NCBI RefSeq assembly: GCF_006539725.1
Contig: NZ_BJNO01000035.1
Coordinates: 1-33,935 of the forward strand
DNA length: 33,935 nt
Direction of reading: 5' to 3'
Origin: Klebsiella terrigena
GTDB lineage: Bacteria; Pseudomonadota; Gammaproteobacteria; Enterobacterales; Enterobacteriaceae
Shown here piece after piece: positions 1-7,133 of this stretch; the stretch's first letter is position 1; each line of letters starts with the position of its first letter. The notes beneath the pieces are model-generated. The model was not told where the DNA came from and did not search any database. It saw only the letters and a list, made by a program, of their open reading frames with translations. A program made the translations under genes and the position numbers.

Positions 1-21
1 GCAGTCGGACTCTCCATCGAA

Positions 22-624
22 CTAGGTTCTATTGCCCCGGCTAAAAACGCCCTGTCCCAGCCGGTGCCCCATCTCCAGGTGCGCTTCCGCCGTGCCCAGA
101 TCCGGCAGCAGCAGCATCTCAGAACTCACCACCGTAGCGCCGCAGTAGTCAAAAATCCCGTGCACGATTTGCGCGTTATACGCATCGGTAAACCCGTGAG
201 TATCGTAGGTTTTTTGGCTTGCGGCCCCTAATGCCACCAGATGAACCCGTAGGCGGCCCAGCTTCTTGACAACGTTGCCGTCGGCCGTCTCTTCATAGGC
301 CCAGCCGTTTGAAAACACGCGGTCGATCCAGCCCTTAAGCAGTCCCGGCATTGACCACCAGTAAACGGGGAAAACCAGCACCAGCGCGTCGGCCTTATCG
401 ATTCGGGACTGTTCCGCAACCACCTCAGCGGGCGTCGCGCCGGTGAGGTGAAAAGCCGCCATATCTTCGGCAGTGAACGTCGGATTAAAGCCCTCCTGCG
501 TTAAGTCGGCGAGTTCAGAACTATTCTGCGGATCGGATTCGGCAATCCCTTGCGCAATCGCCGTCGCGACGCTGTGGGTCAGCGAATCAGGAAGAGGATG
601 AGATACCACAATTAATGCATGCAT
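22..624 (-). CDS. NAD(P)H oxidoreductase, flavodoxin-like quinone reductase family
   Basis: A 200-residue protein of the Flavodoxin_2 (KefF/MdaB/DT-diaphorase-like) fold, a cytoplasmic FMN or FAD enzyme that passes electrons from NAD(P)H to quinones or electrophiles. The N-terminus (MHALIVVSHPLPDSLTHSV) has the usual nucleotide-binding beta strand and SHP loop. The central PVYWWSMPGLLKGWIDRVF motif near residues 87-105 is the family hallmark, and the following GWAY segment is also typical. Length is normal. The gene diverges from a TetR regulator across about 115 bp containing two adjacent palindromes, an arrangement often seen where the regulator represses the reductase in response to a reactive compound. 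The exact substrate cannot be read from sequence. Confidence is high for the family and low for any specific name. Confidence 0.88.
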   Translation of the reverse strand: MHALIVVSHPLPDSLTHSVATAIAQGIAESDPQNSSELADLTQEGFNPTFTAEDMAAFHLTGATPAEVVAEQSRIDKADALVLVFPVYWWSMPGLLKGWIDRVFSNGWAYEETADGNVVKKLGRLRVHLVALGAASQKTYDTHGFTDAYNAQIVHGIFDYCGATVVSSEMLLLPDLGTAEAHLEMGHRLGQGVFSRGNRT

Positions 625-685
625 GACGCAGACTCCGGTTGCCAGATGACGTTATCAGAAGTAGTCTTATATACTAAGAGTAACC

Positions 686-710
686 TACCAATGGTAACTT
701 ACCTTTGGTA
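686..710. promoter_or_regulatory. Twin palindromic operator between the reductase and tetR genes
   Basis: TACCAATGGTA (686-696) and TACCTTTGGTA (700-710) are two dyads whose centres are 14 bp apart, inside the divergent intergenic region. Their position just upstream of both genes suits autorepression by the adjacent TetR protein together with control of the reductase. The assignment to this regulator is inference from context. Confidence 0.6.
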
Positions 711-740
711 TATAAGCATGTCAACGGGAGAATGCGTCTA

Positions 741-1349
741 ATGGCTGAACCACTTGTGCGGCAGCGTTTATCCAGAGAAGAGCGGCATACACAGCTGGTG
801 GACGTCGCGTGGCGTATTATTCGCGAAGAAGGGACGGAAGCGCTGACCCTCGGCTATCTGGCCAAAAAGGCCGGGGTGACAAAACCGGTGGTTTACGATC
901 ATTTTGACAGCCGTTCCGGGCTTTTTGCCACCCTTTACCGGGAGTTCGATCGCCGACAGACGGCGCTAATGGACGAGATCCTGCGCAAAACGGAGCCGGA
1001 CGCGGAGAAGCTCGCGTCGGTGATCGCAACGTCATACATTGAATGCGTGCTGCTTCAGGGACGCGAAATGCCCAGCGTCATGGCCGCACTGGCCGGTACG
1101 CCGGAGCTGGAAAAAATTAAGCAGGAGTACACGGCGGCCTTTACCCTGAAGTGCCGCGAACTGTTCGCTCCGCTCTGCGGCGGGCAGCCACTCAGCGATG
1201 CGACGATTCTGGCGACGATCGGCTCAGCGGAAGGTTTATCCACCGCCGTCGTGAGCGGCGTAATCACCGAACAGCAGGCAAAAAACGAGCTGTTCCAGGT
1301 CATTATGTCCATGCTAAATCGGTGCTGCCCAGAGCCTGTCGCCAAATAG
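741..1349 (+). CDS. TetR/AcrR-family transcriptional regulator
   Basis: A 202-residue DNA-binding repressor. The N-terminal TetR domain (about residues 10-55) carries the helix-turn-helix LGYLAKKAGVTKPVVYDHF, and the C-terminal half is a ligand-binding helical domain with no strong family signature. The reading frame extends upstream to a TTG at 705, but that lies inside the twin palindrome. GGGAG at 726-730 is well placed for the ATG at 741 and too close to the in-frame ATG at 732, so 741 is preferred. It is divergent from the NAD(P)H oxidoreductase gene, its likely target. It converges on the DsbA-like gene downstream; in the 89 bp between them only a weak GC stem (1373-1400) is visible. 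Confidence 0.85.
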   Translation: MAEPLVRQRLSREERHTQLVDVAWRIIREEGTEALTLGYLAKKAGVTKPVVYDHFDSRSGLFATLYREFDRRQTALMDEILRKTEPDAEKLASVIATSYIECVLLQGREMPSVMAALAGTPELEKIKQEYTAAFTLKCRELFAPLCGGQPLSDATILATIGSAEGLSTAVVSGVITEQQAKNELFQVIMSMLNRCCPEPVAK

Positions 1350-1438
1350 CGCTCGGACGATTCAGACAGAAACGCCGCTTTGCGAACAGCGAACGCGGCG
1401 CCATCGCATTAAATCATGCTCGCGGCGCCGCCCGGCAA

Positions 1439-2230
1439 TCAGCTACCGCCGGCTTTCTTAATCGCCGCATCCAGCGAGTCTTTATCCGCCAGGCCCGGGA
1501 AGACGGTAATATTCGCCTCCGTGGCGCCGGTCGTCGGCATCACGATAACGCCCGGCGTGCCGCTTAAACCGATGGCCTGCGCCAGCTCGTTAGTCGCCTC
1601 AAGCGCTGGCTCAACGTCGGCGGCCTTCTTCGCGTCGAAGTTGACCTTCTTCACCTGCTGCTGAATATCCGCCGCCGTCAGCTTGCCCTCGTTATGCCCG
1701 GTGGCATAAATCCCGTTATGGTAGGTCAGGTAGGCTTCCGCCCCCTTCTGCTGATAGATTTGCAGACCGGTTTTCGCCGCGGTCAGCGACGTTTCCCAGC
1801 GGCTGCCGAAAATAGGCCACTCTTTAAAAGCAAAACGGGTCTGCGGATTTTCCTTAATCACCTGAGCCATCACCGGCGCCAGACGGCTACAGTAAATGCA
1901 CTGGTAATCAAAGAATTCGATAACCGTGACCTTGCCATCCGCCGGTCCGTAGGTCGGCGTATTTTTATCCTGCGTCAGCGCGGCCTGATTCTTAATGACC
2001 GCCTGGGTCGCGGCGCTGGCCTGCTGCTCTTGCTGAATCTGCTGCAGCTTCTGGCTTGCCTGCAGCAGAACCTCCGGATGGGCGACTAAATAATCCGCCG
2101 CAATTTTGCCGATGCGGGCTTCCTGCTCCGGCGTAAAGGTGGCAGCGGGGGCGTCAGCCGCCATAGCCAGGGCCGGAAGCAGCGTGGCGCCAATCAAGGC
2201 GATGGTCACTATTTTTTTAGAGCCGGACAT
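1439..2230 (-). CDS. Secreted DsbA-family thiol-disulfide oxidoreductase (ScsC/Com1-like)
   Basis: A periplasmic thioredoxin-fold protein of 263 residues from the start at 2230. That start leaves a clean signal peptide (basic SGSKK, hydrophobic IALIGATLLPAL, cleavage after AMA); upstream in-frame starts would bury it. The mature N-terminus is a long charged helix rich in Q and E (FTPEQEARIGKI to QQIQQEQQ), resembling the oligomerisation arm of ScsC-type proteins. The active site is CIYC in the EFFDYQCIYCSRL context, and the cis-proline loop is SGTPGVIV. By family it should isomerise or shuffle disulfides, or protect exported proteins under copper or oxidative stress. No scsABD genes lie beside it, so it appears to be a stand-alone relative. 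Family is secure; pathway is inference. Confidence 0.86.
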   Translation of the reverse strand: MSGSKKIVTIALIGATLLPALAMAADAPAATFTPEQEARIGKIAADYLVAHPEVLLQASQKLQQIQQEQQASAATQAVIKNQAALTQDKNTPTYGPADGKVTVIEFFDYQCIYCSRLAPVMAQVIKENPQTRFAFKEWPIFGSRWETSLTAAKTGLQIYQQKGAEAYLTYHNGIYATGHNEGKLTAADIQQQVKKVNFDAKKAADVEPALEATNELAQAIGLSGTPGVIVMPTTGATEANITVFPGLADKDSLDAAIKKAGGS

Positions 2231-2401
2231 GAGGATGATCCTTGCGATAGGTAAACGGCAGGTGAGTCTGTTGAGACAAAGTAGCATCCTTTACCGGCGA
2301 ATAATCATCAGGCGATACATTGATTCGTAACTTTATTTTTCAATCCAGGGCAGCCGTGCCGCCGTTCATATTCGCCCTAACGGTGGTCAACGCGGACGAA
2401 C

Positions 2402-2449
2402 GAGGGTACGCTTTTCCCTCCTTTTATCCTCGGGAAGGGCGTATTCCCG
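2402..2449 (+). promoter_or_regulatory. Tandem hairpins in the 5' leader of the TerC-family gene
   Basis: Two stems stand just before the start codon: GAGGG (2402-2406) with CCCTC (2416-2420), followed by CTTTTAT, and CGGGAA (2431-2436) with TTCCCG (2444-2449). The second ends 16 bases before the ATG and may affect ribosome access. Only a weak CAGG stands in for a ribosome binding site. I could not recognise a yybP-ykoY (Mn) riboswitch core. Confidence 0.4.
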
Positions 2450-2465
2450 GTTAGATGAGTCAGGC

Positions 2466-3128
2466 ATGAACGAGCTAGTTATTCAGTGGGATTTTACCGT
2501 TATTTTGCTGCAAATCATCGCTATCGACCTGCTGCTTGGCGGCGATAACGCGGTGGTGATTGCCATGGCCTGCCGCAAGCTGCCGCCGCACCTGCGGACC
2601 AAAGCGATCGTTATCGGCACCTTTGGCGCCATCGTGGCCCGCGTGCTGCTGCTGGCCGTGGCCATCTATCTGCTCTCATTACCGTGGCTAAAAATAGTCG
2701 GCGCGGTGCTGCTGCTGTGGATTGGTATCAAGCTGGTCGCCAATCAGGAGGAGAACGAAGAGGTCAGCAGTTCCGGCAGCCTGTGGCGCACCGCCGTCAC
2801 CATCACGGTGGCGGACGTCATTATGTCCCTCGATAACGTCCTGGCCGTAGCCGCCGCCGGCAAAGGCCACCTGCTGCTGGTGGCGCTGGGGGTGCTGATC
2901 AGCATTCCGATTATCGTCGCGGGCAGTAAGCTGGTGCTGGCGATACTGAACCGTTTTCCATCCGTTGTCCTGCTCGGCGGCGCGTTAATCGGCTGGATTG
3001 CCGGCGCCATGCTGGTCACCGACCCGACTATTATTCGCCTGTTCCCCACGGCGCCGGACGCGCTCCCGACCATCGCCGGGGCCGTTGGCGCCGGGCTGGT
3101 GCTGGCGGAAGGGCTGCGCCGAAGCTAG
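2466..3128 (+). CDS. TerC-family integral membrane protein (YjbE-like)
   Basis: A 220-residue inner-membrane protein of the TerC family (LysE superfamily fold), the group linked to manganese export and metalation of exoenzymes. The two family signatures with membrane-buried acidic residues are present: IDLLLGGDNAVVIA near residues 21-34 and DVIMSLDNVLAVA near residues 118-130. The chain has about seven hydrophobic segments and a short charged loop (NQEENEEVSSSG) after the third. The length fits the short YjbE subgroup rather than the longer Alx type with fused CBS domains. It reads in the same direction as cbpA but is separated from it by a hairpin and a probable cbpA promoter. The transported ion is not determinable here. 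Confidence 0.87.
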   Translation: MNELVIQWDFTVILLQIIAIDLLLGGDNAVVIAMACRKLPPHLRTKAIVIGTFGAIVARVLLLAVAIYLLSLPWLKIVGAVLLLWIGIKLVANQEENEEVSSSGSLWRTAVTITVADVIMSLDNVLAVAAAGKGHLLLVALGVLISIPIIVAGSKLVLAILNRFPSVVLLGGALIGWIAGAMLVTDPTIIRLFPTAPDALPTIAGAVGAGLVLAEGLRRS

Positions 3129-3169
3129 CGTAAAATTCAGGCCGACGGGTCGCCCATCGCACCCTCTTT

Positions 3170-3189
3170 CGCCGTCGATCCCGACGGCG
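3170..3189 (+). terminator. Terminator-like hairpin after the TerC gene
   Basis: CGCCGTCG pairs with CGACGGCG around an ATCC loop (8-bp stem), 41 bases after the stop codon. The following bases are only mildly T-rich, so termination may be incomplete. Confidence 0.45.
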
Positions 3190-3231
3190 TCAAGTTTCAG
3201 GCACATTCCTCTCACGCGCCTGCTCATTTGC

Positions 3232-3242
3232 CCTAAGCTTAA
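3232..3242 (+). promoter_or_regulatory. Possible sigma-S extended -10 element of cbpA
   Basis: CCTAAGCTTAA matches nine of eleven positions of the extended -10 consensus KCTAYRCTTAA, 45 bases before the cbpA start. Known E. coli cbpA expression depends on RpoS in stationary phase, which fits. No transcription start is known for this DNA. Confidence 0.45.
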
Positions 3243-3287
3243 TGGGAAAGTTGTTACCACCCCATTCTGTAAAGATGAGATAACGAT

Positions 3288-4205
3288 ATGGAATTAAAGG
3301 ATTATTATGCCATTTTAGGGGTTAAGCCAACGGACGATCTCAAAACCATTAAGACCGCCTACCGTCGCCTGGCTCGTAAATATCACCCCGACGTCAGCAA
3401 AGAGAGCGATGCTGAAGCCCAGTTTAAAGATCTTGCCGAAGCCTGGGAGGTGCTGAAAGATGAGCAGCGCCGAGCCGAGTACGATGAGCTCTGGCAGCAC
3501 CGCAACGACCCGCACTTTGGCCAACAGCAGGCCTCCCACGAGCAGAACTACAGCCAGCAGGACTTCGACGACATCTTCTCATCGATGTTTGGCCAACAGG
3601 CACACCACGCCCGGCGCCAGCAGGCCGCACGCGGCCACGATTTAGAAATCGAAGTCGCGATGTTCCTCGAAGAGACCCTCGCCGAGCAGACCCGAACCAT
3701 CAGCTACAGGCTGCCGGTGTATAACATTTTCGGCATGGTCGAGAGCGAGACGCCTAAAACGCTGAACGTAAAAATCCCGGCTGGCGTCAGCGACGGCCAG
3801 CGCATCCGCCTGAAGGGCCAGGGGACGCCGGGCGAAAACGGCGGCCCGAATGGCGACCTGTGGCTGGTTATCCATCTGGCCCCGCATCCGCTGTTCGATA
3901 TCGTGGGTCATAACCTGGAAATCGTCCTGCCGCTGGCCCCGTGGGAAGCCGCGCTGGGCACTAAGGTGACGGTCCCCACCCTCAAAGAGAGCATCCTGCT
4001 GACAATCCCCCCGGGCAGCCAGCCGGGGCAACGCCTGCGGATCAAAGGCAAGGGGCTGGCGAGCAAAACCGCCACCGGCGACCTGTTTGCGGTGATAAAA
4101 ATCGTTATGCCGCCGAAACCAAATGAAAAAGCCAGCGCGCTCTGGCAGCAGCTCGCGGAAGTAGAGGCGAGCTTTGAGCCGCGTAAAACATGGGGGAAAG
4201 CATAA
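3288..4205 (+). CDS. cbpA: Curved DNA-binding protein CbpA, a DnaJ-type co-chaperone
   Basis: A 305-residue J-domain protein. The J domain fills residues 1-70 with the HPD motif at 33-35, followed by a Q/H-rich linker (about 75-115). Two CTD beta domains follow (from about 118), with no DnaJ zinc-finger cysteines, which separates CbpA from DnaJ. It stimulates DnaK and, in stationary phase, coats curved DNA in the nucleoid. Length matches E. coli CbpA (306). It overlaps cbpM by one base (TAATG), so the chaperone and its modulator are translationally coupled. A sigma-S-like -10 lies upstream. Confidence 0.97.
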   Translation: MELKDYYAILGVKPTDDLKTIKTAYRRLARKYHPDVSKESDAEAQFKDLAEAWEVLKDEQRRAEYDELWQHRNDPHFGQQQASHEQNYSQQDFDDIFSSMFGQQAHHARRQQAARGHDLEIEVAMFLEETLAEQTRTISYRLPVYNIFGMVESETPKTLNVKIPAGVSDGQRIRLKGQGTPGENGGPNGDLWLVIHLAPHPLFDIVGHNLEIVLPLAPWEAALGTKVTVPTLKESILLTIPPGSQPGQRLRIKGKGLASKTATGDLFAVIKIVMPPKPNEKASALWQQLAEVEASFEPRKTWGKA

Positions 4206-4510
4206 TGGCTAAGATGACAGTGACGTTCTCAATCACCGAGTTTTGTCTGCATACCGGCATTTCTGAGGACGAGCTTAGCGAAATTGTCGGCCTGGGGATG
4301 ATTGAACCGCGCCAGCCGCAAACCGAGGTCTGGCTGTTCGATGACAGCGCGGTAACGATCATGCACCGCGCGGTGCGCCTGCGCCGCGAGCTGGAACTGG
4401 ACTGGCCCGGCATCGCCGTGGCGCTGACGCTGCTGGATGAGAACGCGCGCCTGACCCGCGAAAACCGGCTGCTGCACCAGCAGCTGGCGCGCTTTCTGAC
4501 CCACAGCTAA
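4205..4510 (+). CDS. cbpM: CbpM, modulator of CbpA
   Basis: A 101-residue MerR-like helical protein that binds the CbpA J domain and inhibits both its co-chaperone and DNA-binding activities. The N-terminus ([16 protein letters not shown]) and the segment [16 protein letters not shown] are characteristic of the family. An ATG at 4190 is in frame, but the ATG at 4205 overlapping the cbpA stop gives the expected family length and N-terminus. It is the second gene of the cbpAM operon and ends just before a strong hairpin. Confidence 0.96.
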   Translation: MAKMTVTFSITEFCLHTGISEDELSEIVGLGMIEPRQPQTEVWLFDDSAVTIMHRAVRLRRELELDWPGIAVALTLLDENARLTRENRLLHQQLARFLTHS

Positions 4511-4521
4511 CCCCTCAGCCC

Positions 4522-4547
4522 GCCAGGCGCTGCGCCTGGCCGGGTTT
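4522..4547. terminator. Intrinsic terminator between convergent cbpM and melA
   Basis: GCCAGGCG pairs with CGCCTGGC around CTG (4522-4540), followed on the plus strand by CGGGTTTGGTTT. It sits 11 bases after cbpM and can end that operon. The T-tract is interrupted by G. Confidence 0.7.
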
Positions 4548-4576
4548 GGTTTGAGGTTTGAGGTTTGAGGTTTGAG
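4545..4576. repeat. Tandem heptanucleotide repeat (TTTGAGG) abutting the melA stop
   Basis: Nearly four copies of TTTGAGG run from 4550 to 4576, preceded by a TTTGG remnant at 4545-4549. The last unit touches the TAA stop of melA (4577-4579). Such a perfect short array is prone to slippage. It is non-coding on both strands. Confidence 0.9.
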
Positions 4577-5923
4577 TTAACGCCGGACCCACTCGGGCAG
4601 CCACTCGCCGTGGCTGGCAATCAGATCGTCCACCAGCGCATAGATCTCCTCGATCCCCAGCACCGCCGCGGTGTGCGGATCCATCATCGTCGCGTAATAG
4701 ACGTAATCGCGGTTTTCGCTGAGGATCGCCTCGGTCAGCAGGGTCTGAACGTTGATGTTGGTTTGCATCATCGCCGCCAGATGTGCGGGCAGCTTGCCAA
4801 CTTTGGTGGGCTGAATACCGTTGGCGTCCACCAGGCAGGCGACCTCCACGCAGCACCCCTGCGGCAGGTTGTCGATCAGCCCGTCGTTGCGCACGTTGCC
4901 GTACACCACGCTCGGCTCGCCGGTCCAGATCGCGTTCATAATCGTGCTGGCGTATTCCCGCGAGGGCTTAATGTCGATGCGATCGCTGGTTTTATACGTC
5001 TCCAGCTCTTTATGCCAGTTCGCCACCTGCTCCACGCAGCGCTTCGGATATTCGTCCAGCGGCACCTGGTAGCGAGCGATCAGGTCTTCACGCCCCGGCT
5101 TGATAAACCACGGGGTATATTCCGCGAAGTGCTCCGATGATTCCGTCACGAAGTAGCCCAGCTTTTTGAACATCTCATAGCGAACAATATTCTGGCAGCG
5201 CGAGTTCTCGCGGTGCTTCGGCGCACGCCCTTCGGCAAAGGCCTGCAGCATATCCGGATAGATGCTGACATAGCTGCCGTCCCCCGTCTTTTTCTCCAGC
5301 GACAGGTAGAACGCCATGTGGTTAATCCCGGCGCAGCGGTAGCGCAGATCCGCCGGGTCAAGGTCGAGGTCGTGCGCCAGCTCCTCCGCCGTTCCCTGTA
5401 CGGAATGGCACAGGCCGACCTGCTTGATATGCGGATAGCGCGCGTACATCGCCCAGCTGTTCATTGCCATCGGGTTGACGTAGTTCAGCATCGTCGCGTT
5501 CGGGCAGACCTCGGTCATATCGTCACAGATGCGCCACAGGTGCGGAATCGTCCGCAGCGCCCGCATGATCCCGCCCGGCCCGAGCGTATCGGCGATGGTC
5601 TGCTCCAGCCCGTGCAGCTTGCAGACCTCAAAATCGGTTACCGTACACGGCTGGTAGCCACCGATCTGGAAAGCGACCACCACAAAATCCGCGTCCATCA
5701 GCGCGGCTTTCTGGTCGCGATGGCAGCTAATTTCTCCGTGAGCGCCGACCGAGTCCATCAGCTTTTGCACCACGATATGCGACTCTTCCAGCCGGTTGGC
5801 GTCGATATCCATCAGCGCGATATGGGCCGATCTCAGCGCCGGGCGTTGAAAAACGTCGCCGAGAATATTTTTAACGAAAACCGTTGAGCCAGCGCCGATA
5901 AAGGTAATTTTTGGGGCAGACAT
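4577..5923 (-). CDS. melA: Alpha-galactosidase MelA (melibiase), glycoside hydrolase family 4
   Basis: A 448-residue cytoplasmic GH4 enzyme that splits melibiose and similar alpha-galactosides by the NAD+- and Mn2+-dependent redox mechanism of this family. The Rossmann motif ITFIGAGSTVF lies at residues 6-16. Metal and substrate residues sit in NYVNPM (147-152), in GLCHSVQG with Cys172, and in GINHMAFY with His202. Length is within three residues of E. coli MelA (451). The neighbouring permease gene melB is missing: downstream lies only a heptamer repeat and convergent cbpM. A pair of inverted 17-bp sites upstream (6006-6059) are probable MelR sites. Substrate would have to enter by another transporter, or melB lies elsewhere. 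Confidence 0.97.
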   Translation of the reverse strand: MSAPKITFIGAGSTVFVKNILGDVFQRPALRSAHIALMDIDANRLEESHIVVQKLMDSVGAHGEISCHRDQKAALMDADFVVVAFQIGGYQPCTVTDFEVCKLHGLEQTIADTLGPGGIMRALRTIPHLWRICDDMTEVCPNATMLNYVNPMAMNSWAMYARYPHIKQVGLCHSVQGTAEELAHDLDLDPADLRYRCAGINHMAFYLSLEKKTGDGSYVSIYPDMLQAFAEGRAPKHRENSRCQNIVRYEMFKKLGYFVTESSEHFAEYTPWFIKPGREDLIARYQVPLDEYPKRCVEQVANWHKELETYKTSDRIDIKPSREYASTIMNAIWTGEPSVVYGNVRNDGLIDNLPQGCCVEVACLVDANGIQPTKVGKLPAHLAAMMQTNINVQTLLTEAILSENRDYVYYATMMDPHTAAVLGIEEIYALVDDLIASHGEWLPEWVRR

Positions 5924-6005
5924 AGTGCTCTCTCCGTAAAGTCATTAGACATCCGCAGAGTGACATGCCGGACGCGCCGCGCGCTGCCCTCTTCCCGGCA
6001 GAGCA

Positions 6006-6059
6006 CTCCCGGAAACTCAGATCGACCGTTACCCGCCACAAAATCTGAGCTTTCGGGAA
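6006..6059. promoter_or_regulatory. Probable MelR binding-site pair upstream of melA
   Basis: CTCCCGGAAACTCAGAT (6006-6022) and the reverse complement of 6043-6059 agree at 14 of 17 positions, with 20 bp between them. They lie 83-136 bp upstream of the melA start, where MelR activates melAB in E. coli. The right arm recurs at 7149-7165 inside the second 57-bp repeat. MelR recognition is inferred from position. Confidence 0.6.
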
Positions 6060-6084
6060 CAAAATGGCGAAAAAGCAGAGAAAA
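6028..6084. repeat. 57-bp exact direct repeat, left copy (melA side)
   Basis: The 57 bases are identical to 7134-7190, with an offset of 1106 bp. The copy includes one arm of the presumed MelR site pair. Together the two copies bracket the AT-rich two-gene insertion. Identity stops abruptly at both ends (C versus A before, T versus C after). Confidence 0.97.
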
Positions 6085-6092
6085 TGGATGCT

Positions 6093-6108
6093 TTAATCTA
6101 CTGATTAA
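6093..6108 (-). terminator. Weak hairpin downstream of the inserted gene pair
   Basis: TTAATC pairs with GATTAA around TACT. On the minus strand it follows the small membrane gene and is succeeded by GCATCCATTTTC. The stem is short and AT-rich, so it is only a possible terminator. Confidence 0.3.
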
Positions 6109-6132
6109 GCGAAGCCTAATTTTTGAAGAGCA

Positions 6133-6318
6133 TCATTTCGCATAGCGATAAAATATAAATATCATGAATATGAAAAATGCAGGTATAAGCCAGACTGGAG
6201 AGTCCGGGAATAATAAGCCCTGTAACAGTGCGAATATGATTGTTAATACGCTGGGTCCGTAATACGAAACCAACGTTCTGAATATCCGCCTAAAAAACCG
6301 TTTAATAAAATTGATCAT
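6133..6318 (-). CDS. Small two-helix membrane protein, possible immunity partner
   Basis: I do not recognise this 61-residue protein. It has a very basic start (INFIKRFFRRIFR), then two hydrophobic segments, about residues 16-36 (VSYYGPSVLTIIFALLQGLL) and 41-58 (PVWLIPAFFIFMIFIFYR), joined by a short turn at PDSP. That predicts a small inner-membrane hairpin protein. It begins two bases after the stop of the 229-residue upstream gene (TAA-TC-ATG), so the two are almost certainly co-translated. Many pore-forming effectors and bacteriocins are followed by a small membrane immunity protein of this build; that role is a hypothesis. It lies inside the AT-rich insertion bounded by the 57-bp repeats. 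Confidence 0.7.
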   Translation of the reverse strand: MINFIKRFFRRIFRTLVSYYGPSVLTIIFALLQGLLFPDSPVWLIPAFFIFMIFIFYRYAK

Positions 6319-6320
6319 GA

Positions 6321-7010
6321 TTATCGAACCATCCTGGTGATGATGTCAGCAATGCCCTCATCTGATGTTGCTTGCTTAAACGCGCCTGCCCGCTCAAACA
6401 GTGGCTCTACCAGGAAATACATCATTTCCAGCTCTTGTGCATACAGCGCAGCGTAATAGGACGGATAGATATAATGAAGGCGATGAGCGCTATCCGCCGC
6501 CTTCTGTACGACGCCATATACGCCAAACCCTGCTACAACCCCCGCAGCTCTGCCCCCTGCTAAGGCGCTCATATCAAGGCTTAGGTTCATACCGATGGCG
6601 ATAGCAGAGGCCGTCGCTAACGCGAATCCTGCGCTTGTCAGCGAGCTTGCGGCGATATGCACATTAACCGCCATTAACATTTTCTTGATGTGTTCTATCT
6701 GAGCGGAGGTTTTGTATTTAAATAGTTCTGAAAAATATATTTTAAGCATATCATAGACAACATTCCCATGCTCAATAAGATAAATAACGCCATTCCTGAA
6801 GCGTATATCTTCGGCCTTTTGTTGCTGACAAACGTCCTGATATTCATCAGTAAAACAGGATGTGTAGTACAGCGCGCGTTTTGCACCGGCCCCCGTCGTT
6901 TCAATATGACTTGATACAGCCTTTCCGACACCCGTTAATGCGCGGTCGAACTTCAGTGCGAGGATTTTATTAGACTGCAAATATCTTATGACTTCATTGC
7001 TGTAGTACAT
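6321..7010 (-). CDS. Unknown 229-residue protein with hydrophobic hairpin; candidate pore-forming toxin
   Basis: Not recognised. The protein has no signal peptide. Its first 100 residues are mixed polar and helical (EVIRYLQSNKILALKFDRAL, then a KIYFSELFKYK stretch). They are followed by two glycine/alanine-rich hydrophobic segments, about residues 112-141 and 149-169 (LAGGRAAGVVAGFGVYGVV), separated by NLSLDMS. The last 60 residues are amphipathic and tyrosine-rich. A soluble chain hiding a hydrophobic hairpin is the general build of membrane-inserting toxins, including the Ssp6-type type VI effectors; I only suggest that resemblance from memory. GGAGA at 7015-7019 is a good ribosome binding site, and a 61-residue membrane protein follows immediately. 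It is AT-rich against its neighbours and lies within the insertion. An ordinary membrane-associated protein of unknown role remains possible. Confidence 0.75.
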   Translation of the reverse strand: MYYSNEVIRYLQSNKILALKFDRALTGVGKAVSSHIETTGAGAKRALYYTSCFTDEYQDVCQQQKAEDIRFRNGVIYLIEHGNVVYDMLKIYFSELFKYKTSAQIEHIKKMLMAVNVHIAASSLTSAGFALATASAIAIGMNLSLDMSALAGGRAAGVVAGFGVYGVVQKAADSAHRLHYIYPSYYAALYAQELEMMYFLVEPLFERAGAFKQATSDEGIADIITRMVR

Positions 7011-7133
7011 AGCGTCTCCATGCTAATTCTCATTAAGTCCAACGATGATTTTTATCAAGGGGGAAGTGTTCTGTAAATCGTCGAATACAGGGTAACGCGA
7101 TGCTCAGCATGAAAAAAATCCGCATACCCCATA

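Larger units (their letters stand above)
6085..7133. other. AT-rich insertion splitting the melA-melR divergent promoter
   Basis: About 1.05 kb between the 57-bp repeats holds two minus-strand genes and is visibly more AT-rich than either side. Removing it with one repeat copy leaves 240 bp between the melA and melR starts, a plausible ancestral divergent promoter. I see no transposase, integrase, tRNA fragment or terminal inverted repeats. The mode of arrival is therefore unknown; recombination between the repeats could delete it precisely. Confidence 0.8.

Noticed and set aside
2288-2465. yybP-ykoY manganese riboswitch before the TerC gene
   Set aside because: The region has hairpins, but I could not identify the conserved paired loops of that class.
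6085-7133. Insertion sequence or integrative element as source of the mel insertion
   Set aside because: No transposase or integrase, no terminal inverted repeats and no tRNA target; a 57-bp duplication is too long for a typical target site.
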